Assembly: GCF_004912145.1 (NCBI RefSeq)
Contig: NZ_STGT01000003.1
Coordinates: 558,001 to 622,000, forward strand
Reading direction: 5' to 3'
From: Peteryoungia rhizophila
GTDB taxonomy: Bacteria; Pseudomonadota; Alphaproteobacteria; Rhizobiales; Rhizobiaceae
Length of the DNA stretch: 64,000 bases
A program made the translations under genes and the position numbers. Each line of letters starts with the position of its first letter. Positions within the stretch are counted from its first letter, which is position 1. The notes under the pieces were generated by a model. The model saw only the letters and a list, made by a program, of their open reading frames with translations. It did no database searches and had not been told where the DNA came from. Below, piece by piece: positions 1 through 9,474 of this stretch.

Positions 1-372
1 ATCGCCATGCACCTGCGTGGCAAGCACAAGGCCACCTACACCCCCCACGTTGACGACGGCGACAACGTCATCGTCATCAATGCCGAAAAGGTCGTACTGA
101 CCGGCAACAAGTATGCCGACAAGAAGTACTACTGGCACACCGGTTATCCGGGCGGCATCAAGGAGCGTACGGCTCGCCAGATCATCGAAGGCCGCTTCCC
201 GGAGCGCGTTCTCGAGAAGGCCGTCGAGCGCATGATCCCGCGTGGCCCGCTCGGTCGTCGCCAGATGAAGAATCTGCGCGTCTACGCCGGCACGAACCAC
301 CCGCATGAAGCTCAGCAGCCCGTCGCTTTCGACGTCGCCTCGCTGAACAGCAAGAACACAAGGAGCGCCTAA
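1..372 (+). CDS. rplM: 50S ribosomal protein L13 (5' end outside window)
   Basis: This is the C-terminal 123 residues of ribosomal protein L13, a primary 23S rRNA-binding protein of the large subunit. The frame is open from base 1, so the start codon lies upstream of the window; the internal ATG at 7 is not the true start. The family's central YWHTGYPGG segment is present, followed by the [18 protein letters not shown] stretch typical of the C-terminal half. The stop is followed after only two bases by the rpsI start, the usual rplM-rpsI operon seen across bacteria, so the two are translated from one message. Confidence 0.97.
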   Translation: MAMHLRGKHKATYTPHVDDGDNVIVINAEKVVLTGNKYADKKYYWHTGYPGGIKERTARQIIEGRFPERVLEKAVERMIPRGPLGRRQMKNLRVYAGTNHPHEAQQPVAFDVASLNSKNTRSA

Positions 373-374
373 GT

Positions 375-839
375 ATGGCCGATCTTTCTTCCCTGAAGGA
401 CCTTGCCCCGGCACAGGACGCAGCTCCGGCTCACGTCCGCAAGGTCGACTCCCTGGGTCGCTCCTACGCCACCGGCAAGCGTAAGAACGCTGTTGCCCGC
501 GTGTGGGTCAAGCCGGGCACCGGCAAGATCACCATCAACGGCCGCGAATTCCGCACCTATTTCGCCCGTCCGGTCCTGCAGATGGTTCTGCAGCAGCCGA
601 TCGTCGCAGCTGCCCGTGATGGCCAGTTCGACATCATCGCGACTGTCGCCGGTGGCGGTCTGTCCGGTCAGGCTGGCGCTGTTCGTCACGGTCTCTCGAA
701 GGCCCTCACCTACTTCGAGCCGGGCCTGCGTCCGGTTCTGAAGAAGGGTGGCTTCTTGACCCGCGACAGCCGCGTCGTCGAGCGTAAGAAGTACGGCAAG
801 GCGAAGGCCCGTCGTTCGTTCCAGTTCTCCAAGCGTTAA
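375..839 (+). CDS. rpsI: 30S ribosomal protein S9
   Basis: S9, 154 residues, sits in the head of the small subunit and its C-terminal tail reaches the P-site tRNA. The protein has a roughly 25-residue N-terminal extension usual in alphaproteobacteria, then the core with [30 protein letters not shown], and the basic C-terminus ending in FQFSKR. The final Arg is the residue that contacts tRNA in the family. It starts two bases after the rplM stop and is followed by a strong intrinsic terminator, so it closes the operon. Confidence 0.98.
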   Translation: MADLSSLKDLAPAQDAAPAHVRKVDSLGRSYATGKRKNAVARVWVKPGTGKITINGREFRTYFARPVLQMVLQQPIVAAARDGQFDIIATVAGGGLSGQAGAVRHGLSKALTYFEPGLRPVLKKGGFLTRDSRVVERKKYGKAKARRSFQFSKR

Positions 840-867
840 TCGCTGGATCACCGGAAACGGAAATCAA

Positions 868-897
868 GGCGGGGCTTCGGCTCCGCCTTTTTTGTTT
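868..897 (+). terminator. Intrinsic terminator of rplM-rpsI
   Basis: An 8-bp stem (GGCGGGGC / GCTCCGCC, one G-U pair on the RNA) with a TTCG tetraloop is followed directly by seven T residues. It lies 29 bases after the rpsI stop and is oriented to end that operon before speB. Confidence 0.9.
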
Positions 898-992
898 TCG
901 TCCGACGTCCAACCGGGTCGCAACGGATGGAGGCTTGACCGGGGAAGCCGACCGTCTAATTTGATCAAATTTTTCAGAGGGAGAAGCGCATC

Positions 993-1946
993 ATGGCCAG
1001 CAAATCGATCGACAACGCCTTTACCGCAAAGACCGTGCGCGGTGCGGCGACCGATCCGACCTATGCGGGCGTGCTCTCCTTCATGCGGCGGAAGTATTCG
1101 AAGACGCTTGATGACGTCGACGCGGTCGTGCTCGGCATTCCCTTCGATGCGGCCGTCTCCAACAGGCCCGGCGCCCGGTTCGGACCGCAGGCGATCCGTC
1201 GCGCTTCGGCGATCTTCGACAATGATCCGCAATATCCCTTCTCGCGCGACCTCTTCGAGCAGATGGCGGTCATCGACTATGGTGACGTGCTGCTCGATTA
1301 CGGCAATCACCAGCAGACTCCTGCCCTGATCGAACAGGAAGCGGCTAAAATCATTGCGTCTGGCGCCTATCTGCTCGGCCTCGGCGGCGACCATTTCATC
1401 ACATGGCCACTGCTCAAGGCTCATGCTGCAAAGCACGGACCGCTGGCGCTCGTGCATTTCGATGCGCATCAGGACACCTGGGATGACGACGGCCAGCGGA
1501 TCGACCATGGCTCCTTCGTCTGCCGCGCCGTGCGTGAAGGCGTCATCGACCCAGCTAAGTCGATCCAGATCGGCATCCGTACGGACGCGCCAGAAGATTT
1601 CGGCATCCGGATCATCCCGGGCTACGAGGTCGAGGACTTAGGCGCACAAGCGATCGCCGATACGATCCTTGCACATGTCGGTGCGGCGCCGACCTACATG
1701 ACCTTCGACATCGACTGCCTGGACCCCGCCTATGCGCCGGGCACGGGTACCCCGGTCGCGGGTGGCCCATCCTCGGCCAAGATGCTCTCGGTGCTGCGCA
1801 AGCTCGGGCCCCTCGATATCCGCGGCTCTGATATCGTCGAGGTGGCGCCGGCCTATGACCACGCCGACATCACCGCAATTGCCGGTGCGACGGTTGCGAT
1901 GTATATGCTGGGCTTGCGCGCGGAAAAGCTTGCGACACGCGCCTGA
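993..1946 (+). CDS. speB: Agmatinase / ureohydrolase family
   Basis: A 317-residue binuclear manganese ureohydrolase, best called agmatinase (agmatine to putrescine plus urea). Metal-binding motifs are all visible: GGDH at residues 131-134, DAHQD at 157-161, and DIDCLDPAYAPGTGTP near 235. Family members with these motifs also include guanidinobutyrase and related enzymes, so the exact substrate is inferred. The ATG at 993 is preceded by GAGGGAGAAG, a good ribosome-binding site. The gene stands alone between the rpsI terminator and argC, with 68 bases before argC, so it could be co-transcribed with it. Confidence 0.88.
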   Translation: MASKSIDNAFTAKTVRGAATDPTYAGVLSFMRRKYSKTLDDVDAVVLGIPFDAAVSNRPGARFGPQAIRRASAIFDNDPQYPFSRDLFEQMAVIDYGDVLLDYGNHQQTPALIEQEAAKIIASGAYLLGLGGDHFITWPLLKAHAAKHGPLALVHFDAHQDTWDDDGQRIDHGSFVCRAVREGVIDPAKSIQIGIRTDAPEDFGIRIIPGYEVEDLGAQAIADTILAHVGAAPTYMTFDIDCLDPAYAPGTGTPVAGGPSSAKMLSVLRKLGPLDIRGSDIVEVAPAYDHADITAIAGATVAMYMLGLRAEKLATRA

Positions 1947-2014
1947 CACATTGATTCAACACACTCACAATCAGATTCCGCATTCTCATCCAAACCTCTG
2001 ACGGGACTAGACAA

Positions 2015-2947
2015 ATGGCATCGAAGATCTTCATCGACGGCGAACATGGCACAACGGGTCTGCAGATCCGCACGCGCCTGGCCGACCGCCGCGATCTGGA
2101 ACTTCTGTCGATCCCGGAAGCAGAGCGGCGGAACGAGAAGATGCGCGAGGATATGTTGAACAGCGCCGATATCGCGATTCTCTGCCTGCCCGATGACGCG
2201 TCGAAGCAGGCTTACGAGATGACGGCAGCGAACAACAATGTCCGCCTGCTCGACGCGTCCACAGCCTTCCGCGTGCATCCGGACTGGGCCTATGGCTTTG
2301 CCGAAATGGACAAGGCGCAGAAGGCGAAGATTAGAGGCGCGCGCCATGTCTCCAATCCCGGCTGCTATCCGACCGGTGCGATCGGCCTCATCCGGCCGCT
2401 TCGGGCTGCCGGCATCCTGCCGGACGGTTATCCGGTCACGGTCAATGCGGTCTCGGGCTATTCCGGCGGCGGCAAGCAGATGATCGCGCAGATGGAAGAT
2501 GTTGGTCATCCCGAGCATCTCGCCGCCAACAACTTCCTCTATGGCCTGACGCTCAAGCACAAGCATGTGCCGGAGATGCAGACGCATGGACTGCTCGACC
2601 GCGCACCGCTCTTTGCCCCCTCCGTTGGCCGTTTCGCGCAAGGCATGATCGTCCAGGTCCCGCTTTTCCTTGAAGACCTGGCCTCCGGCGCGACCGTTGA
2701 CAGCATCCATGATGCGCTCGTCGCCCACTATGCGGGTCAAGACATCGTCAGCGTCGTTTCGCTCGGGGACAGTGCCAAGCTGCCGCGCGTCGATGCCGAG
2801 GAACTGGTCGGCCAGGACACGATGAAGCTCTTCGTCTTCGGCTCGACGGGTGGCGCCCATGTCAATCTCGTGGCCCTGCTCGACAATCTCGGCAAGGGTG
2901 CATCGGGGGCAGCCGTGCAGAACATGGACCTGATGCTGTCGGCATAG
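2015..2947 (+). CDS. argC: N-acetyl-gamma-glutamyl-phosphate reductase, type 2
   Basis: A cytosolic arginine-biosynthesis enzyme of 310 residues that reduces N-acetylglutamyl 5-phosphate to the semialdehyde with NADPH. The N-terminal nucleotide-binding motif is [10 protein letters not shown], which with the short length marks the type 2 ArgC form. The active-site cysteine is C117 in the [14 protein letters not shown] segment. A further conserved piece is [10 protein letters not shown]. The gene's last bases run straight into a truncated VOC-type reading frame, which suggests that the sequence just downstream was rearranged. Confidence 0.95.
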   Translation: MASKIFIDGEHGTTGLQIRTRLADRRDLELLSIPEAERRNEKMREDMLNSADIAILCLPDDASKQAYEMTAANNNVRLLDASTAFRVHPDWAYGFAEMDKAQKAKIRGARHVSNPGCYPTGAIGLIRPLRAAGILPDGYPVTVNAVSGYSGGGKQMIAQMEDVGHPEHLAANNFLYGLTLKHKHVPEMQTHGLLDRAPLFAPSVGRFAQGMIVQVPLFLEDLASGATVDSIHDALVAHYAGQDIVSVVSLGDSAKLPRVDAEELVGQDTMKLFVFGSTGGAHVNLVALLDNLGKGASGAAVQNMDLMLSA

Positions 2948-2949
2948 GT

Positions 2950-3306
2950 CACAGCCCAAAGGCGAAAGCCTTCTACGACGCGGTTATGCCGACCATCGGT
3001 GCATCCTGTGTGACTGTGACGGCTGCCGAAACCGGGGGCACCTATGAAGGTGCCGGCTACGGCGTGGGTGGAAAGCCATCCTTCTGGATCGGCATCGGCG
3101 CGCGCACCAAGGGCTCGCTGCACATTGCCTTCGTGGCCGAGAGCCGTGCCGCAGTCGACGCATTCTATGCAGCGGCAATTGCTGCCGGCGGAACCGACAA
3201 CGGGCCTCCAGGGATCCGCGCGCATTACCATCCCAACTATTACGGCGCGTTCGTTTTCGATCTCGACGGGCACAACATTGAGGCCGTCTGCCACAAACCG
3301 GAGTGA
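2950..3306 (+). pseudogene. Truncated VOC (glyoxalase-fold) protein, N-terminus lost
   Basis: The frame shows clear VOC-superfamily sequence: the segment SPKAKAFYDAVMPTIGA, then GGKPSFWIG, HIAFVAESRAAVDAFY, the PGIRAHYHPNYYGAFVFDLDG block and IEAVCH at the end. Normal members of about 125-130 residues begin with a first beta strand (a LDHIxxxV-type sequence) carrying a metal ligand. Here that strand is missing and the readable homology starts immediately after the argC stop codon. The first in-frame ATG is at 2986, inside what should be helix 1, with no good ribosome-binding site. The best reading is a 5'-deleted remnant; expression of a 106-residue product from 2986 cannot be excluded. Confidence 0.7.
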
Positions 3307-3412
3307 GCAGACGTGTCAGTCGTTCACAATTACCGAACGAAATGTCGAGCATCCTCCTGATTATGGATGACCTTCTTGCGTGATAGTGTCGTTGCGAAAG
3401 TGAGGCACCCCG

Positions 3413-4237
3413 ATGAGCCAGCGTCTTCCGGTTTATTTCATTCCCCATGGCGGCGGCCCCTGGCCATTCATAGAGTTCCCGCGCGATGCCGAAGGCAAGG
3501 CGCCTTGGGATGACCTGCGCGCCTTCCTGCAGGACCTCGATGCTGAGATCGGACATCGGCCGAAGGCCGTTCTGGTCGTTTCCGGCCACTGGGAAAAGGA
3601 ACCGGTTCCAACGGTGAGCACGGCTGCGAAACCCGGCATGCTGTTCGACTACTACAATTTTCCGCCGCACACTTACGAGCTCTCCTACCCTGCCCCGGGC
3701 TCGCCTGACCTTGCGGCCCGTGCAAGGGCCTTGCTTGCCGAGGCCGGGATCGACAGTGCAGAGGATGACAAGCGTGGCTTCGACCACGGCGTGTTCATCC
3801 CCTTCATGCTGGTCTACCCCGATGCGGATGTGCCGATCACCATGATTTCGCTCAAGAATACGCTCGACGTGGAAAGCCATGTGGCGATCGGCAAGGCGCT
3901 TGCACCTTTGCGCGACGAGGACGTTCTGATCATCGCCTCGGGCATGAGCTATCACAACATGAAGATGTTCCGGCAGGCTGAGCCCAGCCATGTGAAACAG
4001 GCGATCCGTTTCGATGACTGGTTGACGGAGGCCGTGGCGGCCCCGGCCAGCGACCAGCGCGAGACGGTGCTCTCGACCTGGGACAAAAACCCCGATGCCC
4101 TGGCCTGCCACGTGCCGGACCACGATCACCTTGTGCCCCTCTTCGTGGCGTCGGGTGCCGCCGGCAGCGATGCAGGCCGACAGGTCTTCCGCGGTGAATT
4201 CCTCGGAAAGCCCTACTCTGCCTATCGCTTCGGCTAA
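3413..4237 (+). CDS. LigB-type aromatic ring-opening dioxygenase (DODA/YgiD-like)
   Basis: A 274-residue member of the class III extradiol dioxygenase family that includes plant 4,5-DOPA dioxygenase and bacterial YgiD. Expected metal-site histidines are visible: H12 in IPHGGGPW, H59 in VSGHWEK and H125 in GFDHGVFIP; a later conserved histidine lies in GMSYHNM near residue 188. The family opens catechol-type rings; the physiological substrate here is unknown. The start ATG at 3413 follows AGTGAGGCACCCCG, which contains a GAGG. It is convergent with ctaA, with only one base between the two stop codons. Confidence 0.85.
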   Translation: MSQRLPVYFIPHGGGPWPFIEFPRDAEGKAPWDDLRAFLQDLDAEIGHRPKAVLVVSGHWEKEPVPTVSTAAKPGMLFDYYNFPPHTYELSYPAPGSPDLAARARALLAEAGIDSAEDDKRGFDHGVFIPFMLVYPDADVPITMISLKNTLDVESHVAIGKALAPLRDEDVLIIASGMSYHNMKMFRQAEPSHVKQAIRFDDWLTEAVAAPASDQRETVLSTWDKNPDALACHVPDHDHLVPLFVASGAAGSDAGRQVFRGEFLGKPYSAYRFG

Positions 4238-4238
4238 C

Positions 4239-5342
4239 TCAGTCCCGAACCTCGACGAGCACTGGCTTCGGGCGTTCGCCATAGAAGCCGCGCAGATGCG
4301 CGACCGCAAAAGCAAGTACCACCAGCGCCATTCCCTGATGGGTGACGCCAGCTGACAGCGGGACCTGCGTGACGAGGGTAACGATACCGATCACCGCCTG
4401 GATGCTGATCAGGGCAAAAAGGACCACGCTGCGGCGGGCATGGGTGGTCTGAGGCGCCGTACGCAGACACTGAACCATGTGCACCAATGCTGCGGCAAAC
4501 AGAAGATAGGCACCGATGCGGTGGATGTACTGGACCGTCTTCGGGTTCTCGAAGATGTTGATCCAGGCCGGCGCCTGGACGAAGAGGCCCTGTGGCACCC
4601 AGGCGCCGTCCATCAGCGGCCAGGTGTTGTAGCTGTAACCGGCATCGAGCCCCGCGACGAGCGCACCGAGATAGATCTGGACGAAGGTCATGATCAGCAG
4701 GACGCCGGCAAAGAGGCCGCTCTTCTCCGTCGGCGCGGCATCATCCGTGTGCGGAGATAGGCTGCGGTAGATCCACACACAGCTCGCAAAGATGAAGCAG
4801 GCCATCATCAGATGCACGGCCAGGCGATACTGGCTGACATCGACGCGTTCGCTGAGGCCCGACGAGACCATCCACCAGCCGATGAAACCCTGCAGGCCAC
4901 CCAGTGCCAGAAGGCCCACAAGCGGCGCTCGAATGCTGGGCTCGACCTTGCCGCGGATCCAGAAGTAAGCGAGCGGCAGGGCGAAAATCAGCCCGATCAT
5001 GCGGGCGAGAAGCCGGTGAGCCCACTCCCACCAGAATATGAACTTGAACTCGTCGAGGCTCATGCCCTTGTTGATCTGCTGGTATTCGGGGATCTGGCGA
5101 TAAAGCTCCAGCTCCTCCTCCCACTCCGCGACCGTCAGTGGCGGAATGACCCCATGGATCGGCTTCCACTGGGTGATAGACAGGCCGGAATCTGTGAGGC
5201 GCGTGGCGCCGCCGACGAGCACGAGACAGAACAGGGCGAAAATCACGACGCCGAGCCACATACGGATCGCCTTGCGGTCGGCATCCACGCGGGCGATTTC
5301 CTTCCGAACCTGCAACTCGGCTCCTGTCAACACAGCTGTCAT
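4239..5342 (-). CDS. ctaA: Heme A synthase, COX15/CtaA type 2
   Basis: A 367-residue inner-membrane enzyme with about eight membrane segments that oxidises the C8 methyl of heme O to the formyl group of heme A, needed by aa3-type cytochrome oxidases. Characteristic pieces are [18 protein letters not shown] near residue 45, [12 protein letters not shown] near 105 with a heme-ligand histidine, QYRLAVHLM near 175, and [13 protein letters not shown] and GVTHQGMAL in the second half. The extracytoplasmic cysteine pair of the Bacillus-type enzyme is absent, as expected for the alphaproteobacterial and mitochondrial form. AGAGGATTGACCT precedes the ATG. Confidence 0.95.
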   Translation of the reverse strand: MTAVLTGAELQVRKEIARVDADRKAIRMWLGVVIFALFCLVLVGGATRLTDSGLSITQWKPIHGVIPPLTVAEWEEELELYRQIPEYQQINKGMSLDEFKFIFWWEWAHRLLARMIGLIFALPLAYFWIRGKVEPSIRAPLVGLLALGGLQGFIGWWMVSSGLSERVDVSQYRLAVHLMMACFIFASCVWIYRSLSPHTDDAAPTEKSGLFAGVLLIMTFVQIYLGALVAGLDAGYSYNTWPLMDGAWVPQGLFVQAPAWINIFENPKTVQYIHRIGAYLLFAAALVHMVQCLRTAPQTTHARRSVVLFALISIQAVIGIVTLVTQVPLSAGVTHQGMALVVLAFAVAHLRGFYGERPKPVLVEVRD

Positions 5343-5458
5343 AGGTCAATCCTCTTTTAGCCCGTTGATTTGCATCAGTCAGCCGTGCAAAACAAGCCCG
5401 CCGGTTTGCGGCAAGCGGTCGCGTCGCAGAGGGGCGCGATGTCGAATAGGAATGAGGC

Positions 5459-5686
5459 ATGACCAAGCGCCCGAAGCTGAGATCCTTCATCGGCACGATC
5501 CTGATCATCCTGATCGTATCGATCTATGCCCTTCTCGCGACGACCATCGCCACGGCGACCCTCGCCACGGCGCCCTGGTGGGGGCATCTCCTCTATTTCC
5601 TTCTGACCGGCCTGCTCTGGGTGATCCCCGCAATGCTGGTCATCAAATGGATGGCCGGCCCGTTCAAGAAGAAGGATGTGGATTAA
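5459..5686 (+). CDS. DUF2842 family small membrane protein
   Basis: A 75-residue protein with two predicted membrane segments (about residues 10-32 and 40-65) and a charged C-terminus ending KKKDVD. It resembles the DUF2842 proteins found as single short genes in Rhizobiales; no function is established. It is divergent from ctaA across a 116-base shared promoter region. Being next to the heme A synthase gene hints at, but does not prove, a respiratory role. The GAATGAGGC just before the ATG can serve as ribosome-binding site. Confidence 0.8.
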   Translation: MTKRPKLRSFIGTILIILIVSIYALLATTIATATLATAPWWGHLLYFLLTGLLWVIPAMLVIKWMAGPFKKKDVD

Positions 5687-5799
5687 CCGAGCCTTAACCC
5701 TCGCAACTGGCGAAAACGCCGAAAGCCGAGGCGATAACCGTTTGTTCGCAGTGTCTGCCTAAGCTGCCGCTCATCTCTGAAACCGGACGGGATGGGGAC

Positions 5800-7065
5800 A
5801 TGCGAGCCCATATGCGCCATGATGCAATGGCATTTGCCGAGGATCTGCCCGATGACGACCTTGCCGTCGTGACAGGCGGAGCTACGCTCGACACGCCGGC
5901 GGGCAGGCTGTCGCTCACCATCCACCACAGCATGGCGCCGCTGGAAGCCGGCTGGCGAGAGCTCGAGGCCGATTCATGGAACTCGCTGCATCAAAGCTAT
6001 GACTGGTGCTGTGCCTGGGTGAAGACCCACGGCAATCCGCTTGTTCTCGTGGAAGGCCGTCTCGACGGCCAAATGGCCCTCCTGCTGCCGCTGGAGATCG
6101 AACGCAGTTTCCTGCTGCGCAGGGCGCAATTGATCGGGTCACCTTTCACGAATTTCAACAGCGGCCTGTTCAGTGCTCCGTTCAGGCGGGCCGCCGCCGA
6201 CATCGCGCCGCATGACCTGGAGGCCTTGTTTGTCGAGGCGCTGCGCGACCATGTCGACCTGCTCAGCCTTACCCATGTGCCGCTCGATTGGCGCGGTGAG
6301 CGGCATCCGCTGGCTGCACTTCCGCATATCCGAAACCAGAACGCTTCCTTTCAGCTGCCGCTCGCCGCGACAATGGAAGAGAGCATCGCGCCGCTCAACG
6401 CCAAGAGCCGCCGCAAGAAGTATCGCACGCAGATCCGCAAGCTGGAGGCGGCGGGCGGTTATGACCATATTCGGCCAACGCAGGCCGGCGAACAGCGGGC
6501 TCTGCTGGAAACTTTCTTTCAGCAGAAGGCCGCCCGCTTCGCCGCCGTCGGCCTGCCGAACGTCTTTCAGCCGCCGGAAACTCAGGCTTTCTTCCGCATG
6601 CTCATCGAAAGCGACAGGGGCGGCAGCGACGTGCCGCTGGAACTTCACGCAATCCGTCTCAAAGGCGAGCATGACGGCAAGATCGCCGCGATTGCAGGCC
6701 TCTCTCGGAAGGGCGATCACGTCATCTGCCAGTTCGGCTCGATCGACGACAGCCTGGTGGCCGATGCAAGCCCGGGAGAATTGCTGTTCTGGCTGATGAT
6801 CGAACGCAGCGCACTCACGGGTGCGGCCGTTTTCGACTTCGGTATCGGCGATCAGGACTACAAGCGTCGCTGGTGCAACACTCAAACGGAGCACCATGAC
6901 ATTCTGCTGCCAATCAGGCCTGCAGGCCGGTTTGCGGCCATGACCCATCGGGGCATGACGCGAACAAAGACCCTGATCAAGGGCAACCCACATCTCTACG
7001 CACTGATCCAGAGGTGGCGTGCGATGGGCACAAGTGGACAGCCGCCGGCGAAATCCGACGACTAA
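5800..7065 (+). CDS. uppA: GNAT-fold acyltransferase of the CelD/BcsL type, polysaccharide locus (UppA-like)
   Basis: A 421-residue cytosolic protein with a double GNAT-like fold of the kind annotated CelD/BcsL or acetyltransf_6. Signature pieces are WRELEADSWNSLHQSYDW in the N-terminal part, the basic run KSRRKKYRTQIRKLE, and near residue 345 the segment FDFGIGDQDYKRRWC, which closes the acyl-CoA domain. Such enzymes typically accompany polysaccharide gene clusters and are thought to modify sugars or an intermediate. The gene is convergent with the Wzc-like gene. Its place as first of six polysaccharide genes matches the Agrobacterium upp cluster, from which the symbol is taken; the precise reaction is unknown. 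Confidence 0.7.
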   Translation: MRAHMRHDAMAFAEDLPDDDLAVVTGGATLDTPAGRLSLTIHHSMAPLEAGWRELEADSWNSLHQSYDWCCAWVKTHGNPLVLVEGRLDGQMALLLPLEIERSFLLRRAQLIGSPFTNFNSGLFSAPFRRAAADIAPHDLEALFVEALRDHVDLLSLTHVPLDWRGERHPLAALPHIRNQNASFQLPLAATMEESIAPLNAKSRRKKYRTQIRKLEAAGGYDHIRPTQAGEQRALLETFFQQKAARFAAVGLPNVFQPPETQAFFRMLIESDRGGSDVPLELHAIRLKGEHDGKIAAIAGLSRKGDHVICQFGSIDDSLVADASPGELLFWLMIERSALTGAAVFDFGIGDQDYKRRWCNTQTEHHDILLPIRPAGRFAAMTHRGMTRTKTLIKGNPHLYALIQRWRAMGTSGQPPAKSDD

Positions 7066-7084
7066 GACACTTGCTTTCTCGAGA

Positions 7085-9289
7085 TCAGGCCGCGTCGCGG
7101 GTGCGGCGGGCCGGCGGATTCTTGACGGACAGAAGCACCAGGTCCCTGTAGCCGACATCCTCGAAGGCGATCATGATTTCGGCAAGCTCTTCCGCTTGCG
7201 GTTCGGGCGCCGAGAGAATGATCTCATGATGGCCGTTGCGGCTCAGGCGCGCGACACCGTCGGCATTTGCCGGGCCGCATTCTACAAGCACGATGTCATA
7301 GACGTCCGCCAAGGCATCGACAATCATGGAGAGCCTGTCCGCACCGCGCATGGCCTGGCGAATATCTGCATTCCCCTGTGGCACGATGTCGGCCGAAGAC
7401 GAGTGGTCCGAATGGATACAGTCGGCAAAGGCTGCCTCACCCGTCAGGAGATCGGTAATGCCAGGCAGGTCACGCCAGTTCGCCATCAGATGGCTCGGGC
7501 AGGCAGACCCGGTCATGTCGACAAGCACGGTGCGATGGCCGCGATCGGCTAGCTCACGGGCAAGCGCCACGGTTCCGGCGGAACCGTCATCTCCCGAAGG
7601 CGAGATCGCGAAGGCAATCCGAGCCTCTTGCTCCACCAGATAATCTGCAACAGACGCGACTGAGAATTCGTCCGACTCTTCGGCAGACGCAACCGGCAGA
7701 GCGTCTGCTTCGTGTTCCTCGGCAACCGCCTGTTCCACCTCTTCCACCAGCGCGGCATCCGGAGCGACACTCAGCAGGCTTGCTGGCATTTCGTCCTGCG
7801 GGCGAGCGCGGGGCACACTGGCGACAGCGGCGTAATCTTCGGGTTCCTGCTCCTCCCGGCGGGTGACGACCGGTGCCATGGCGCCGGTCGGACGCAGGGC
7901 GCGACCGCTGAACAGCTCGGCCAGCATGACTGCAACAGCCGAAAGGATCAGCGTCGAGAGCGTGGCGACGATGGTGATCGGCAGAACCTTGGGGAAGCTC
8001 GGCTCCTGGGGCTCGATCGCGGTGGAGATCACCCGCGCATCGGCCGGGCTCGCATCCTTGCCGAGACGCGATGAGGCCTCGCGGTAGCGGGCGAGATAGG
8101 TCTCGAGCAGCTGGCGCTGAGCGGTTGCCTCGCGCTCAAGGGCCTTCAAGCCGACTTCGTCTTCGCCGGAACGCGCGGTATCGGCCTTCAACGTGTTCAA
8201 CTGCGCAAGCAGTTGTGTCTCGCGCTCGCGGGCAACGGCCGCCTCGTTGTCGAGGCTGGCGGCAACCCGCAGCGATTCGACCTGAACCTGCTCGCGGATA
8301 CCGGAGAGCTGGGCGCGGAGCGCCTTCATCTGCGGGTGACCTTCGAGCAGGCGGGTGGAGAGGTCGGAAATCTGGGCGCGGATCTGTGATTCCGTCGCCT
8401 TCAGGCGCTGGATCGATTCGGAGCGCGCGATCGCGTCCAGCGTATCGGTCGACTTGCCGGCCTTGATGCTGGTGCGTAGGTTTTCGGCCGTCGCTTCCGC
8501 ATTCGCGCGTTCACCACGGACCCTCGCGAGTTCGGTCGAAATGTCGGATAGCTGTTTGCCACTGAAAGAGCTCTGGTCGGCACCCAGCGTCATCAGGCCG
8601 GCCGACGAGCGATATTCGGCAACTTTTTGCTCGGCCTCGCGCACCTTTTCCCGCAGGTTGGCGATTTCGGTTTCCAGCCAGCGCACGGCATCGGAGTTGC
8701 TGTCGAGCTTGGCGCCGCTCTGCAGCGACCTGTAGACGTCCATCATCGCATTTGGTACGGCCGCCGCGAGCTTCGGGTCCTTCGAGGTGAACTCGATGCC
8801 GATCACGCGTGACTTGTCGACCTGGTAGACATTGAGCTTTTCCTTGAAGGCATTGATGACCCGCTCTTCGGGCGGCAATTCCAGCGGATTCTTCGTCAGA
8901 CCGAAGAGGACCAGGAAATCGGTCATGGCCGACGGGCTCGAATCCGGATCGAACTCGGTTCGTTCGTTCAGCTTCAGATCACGGGCCACCTGCTTGATCA
9001 GGTCGACCGACTGGAGCAGCTGAACCTGGCTTGCGATGTTCAGCTCGTCCGGCATGGGTTCAGCAGTGGAAGACGCGGTGCCCGAAGCCGAGAAGTTCGG
9101 CTGCCGCGATTCGATCAGCAGCTTGGCATCGCTCTTGTAACTCGGAGAAATGGCATTCGCGCCGACGAAGGCGAGTACGCCGACGAGAGCCGTGGCCGCA
9201 AGGATCCTCCCCTTCCGCTGCCAGACGGCGCGAAAGAGCTGGGCGAGGTCGATATCGACGTCATGTTGATCGCGGTCCACACTCGGCAT
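7085..9289 (-). CDS. uppB: Wzz/Wzc-like polysaccharide co-polymerase with degenerate kinase domain (UppB-like)
   Basis: A 734-residue inner-membrane protein of the GumC/ExoP type. It has an N-terminal Wzz domain with a membrane segment near residues 30-50, a long periplasmic region rich in coiled coil (about 190-410), a second membrane segment near 435-460, an acidic linker and a C-terminal BY-kinase-like domain from about 570. In that domain the Walker A position reads SPSGDDGSAGTVALA and lacks the P-loop lysine; the Walker A' strand reads TVLVDMTGS, without the usual D-x-D. There is also no tyrosine-rich tail. It probably controls chain length and couples export without phosphorylating. The ATG at 9289 is chosen because GGGAG lies six bases upstream; an in-frame ATG at 9307 has no such site. 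Confidence 0.88.
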   Translation of the reverse strand: MPSVDRDQHDVDIDLAQLFRAVWQRKGRILAATALVGVLAFVGANAISPSYKSDAKLLIESRQPNFSASGTASSTAEPMPDELNIASQVQLLQSVDLIKQVARDLKLNERTEFDPDSSPSAMTDFLVLFGLTKNPLELPPEERVINAFKEKLNVYQVDKSRVIGIEFTSKDPKLAAAVPNAMMDVYRSLQSGAKLDSNSDAVRWLETEIANLREKVREAEQKVAEYRSSAGLMTLGADQSSFSGKQLSDISTELARVRGERANAEATAENLRTSIKAGKSTDTLDAIARSESIQRLKATESQIRAQISDLSTRLLEGHPQMKALRAQLSGIREQVQVESLRVAASLDNEAAVARERETQLLAQLNTLKADTARSGEDEVGLKALEREATAQRQLLETYLARYREASSRLGKDASPADARVISTAIEPQEPSFPKVLPITIVATLSTLILSAVAVMLAELFSGRALRPTGAMAPVVTRREEQEPEDYAAVASVPRARPQDEMPASLLSVAPDAALVEEVEQAVAEEHEADALPVASAEESDEFSVASVADYLVEQEARIAFAISPSGDDGSAGTVALARELADRGHRTVLVDMTGSACPSHLMANWRDLPGITDLLTGEAAFADCIHSDHSSSADIVPQGNADIRQAMRGADRLSMIVDALADVYDIVLVECGPANADGVARLSRNGHHEIILSAPEPQAEELAEIMIAFEDVGYRDLVLLSVKNPPARRTRDAA

Positions 9290-9341
9290 TACAGACTCCC
9301 GGTACATCTCGCCCGCGAAAGTAAAGGATCATGGTAACTCA

Positions 9342-9419
9342 AGGGTTAATCCGGATCCGCCCAGTTTTGTCGCTTCGTTCATAACCACGGCCGCCGGTCG
9401 TTTACCCGGCATTAACCCT
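9342..9419. promoter_or_regulatory. Divergent uppB/uppC promoter region with long-spaced inverted repeat
   Basis: Between the two divergent genes lies a perfect 9-bp inverted repeat: AGGGTTAAT at 9342-9350 and ATTAACCCT at 9411-9419, arms 60 bp apart. The right arm is followed by CTAACCAT, close to the TTAACCAT form often seen in alphaproteobacterial CtrA half-sites. Whether any protein binds here is unknown. Confidence 0.4.
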
Positions 9420-9474
9420 AACCATTCGATAACAGGGCAACGAAGATGCGAATTCACTGGGAGCGCAACAGCGC

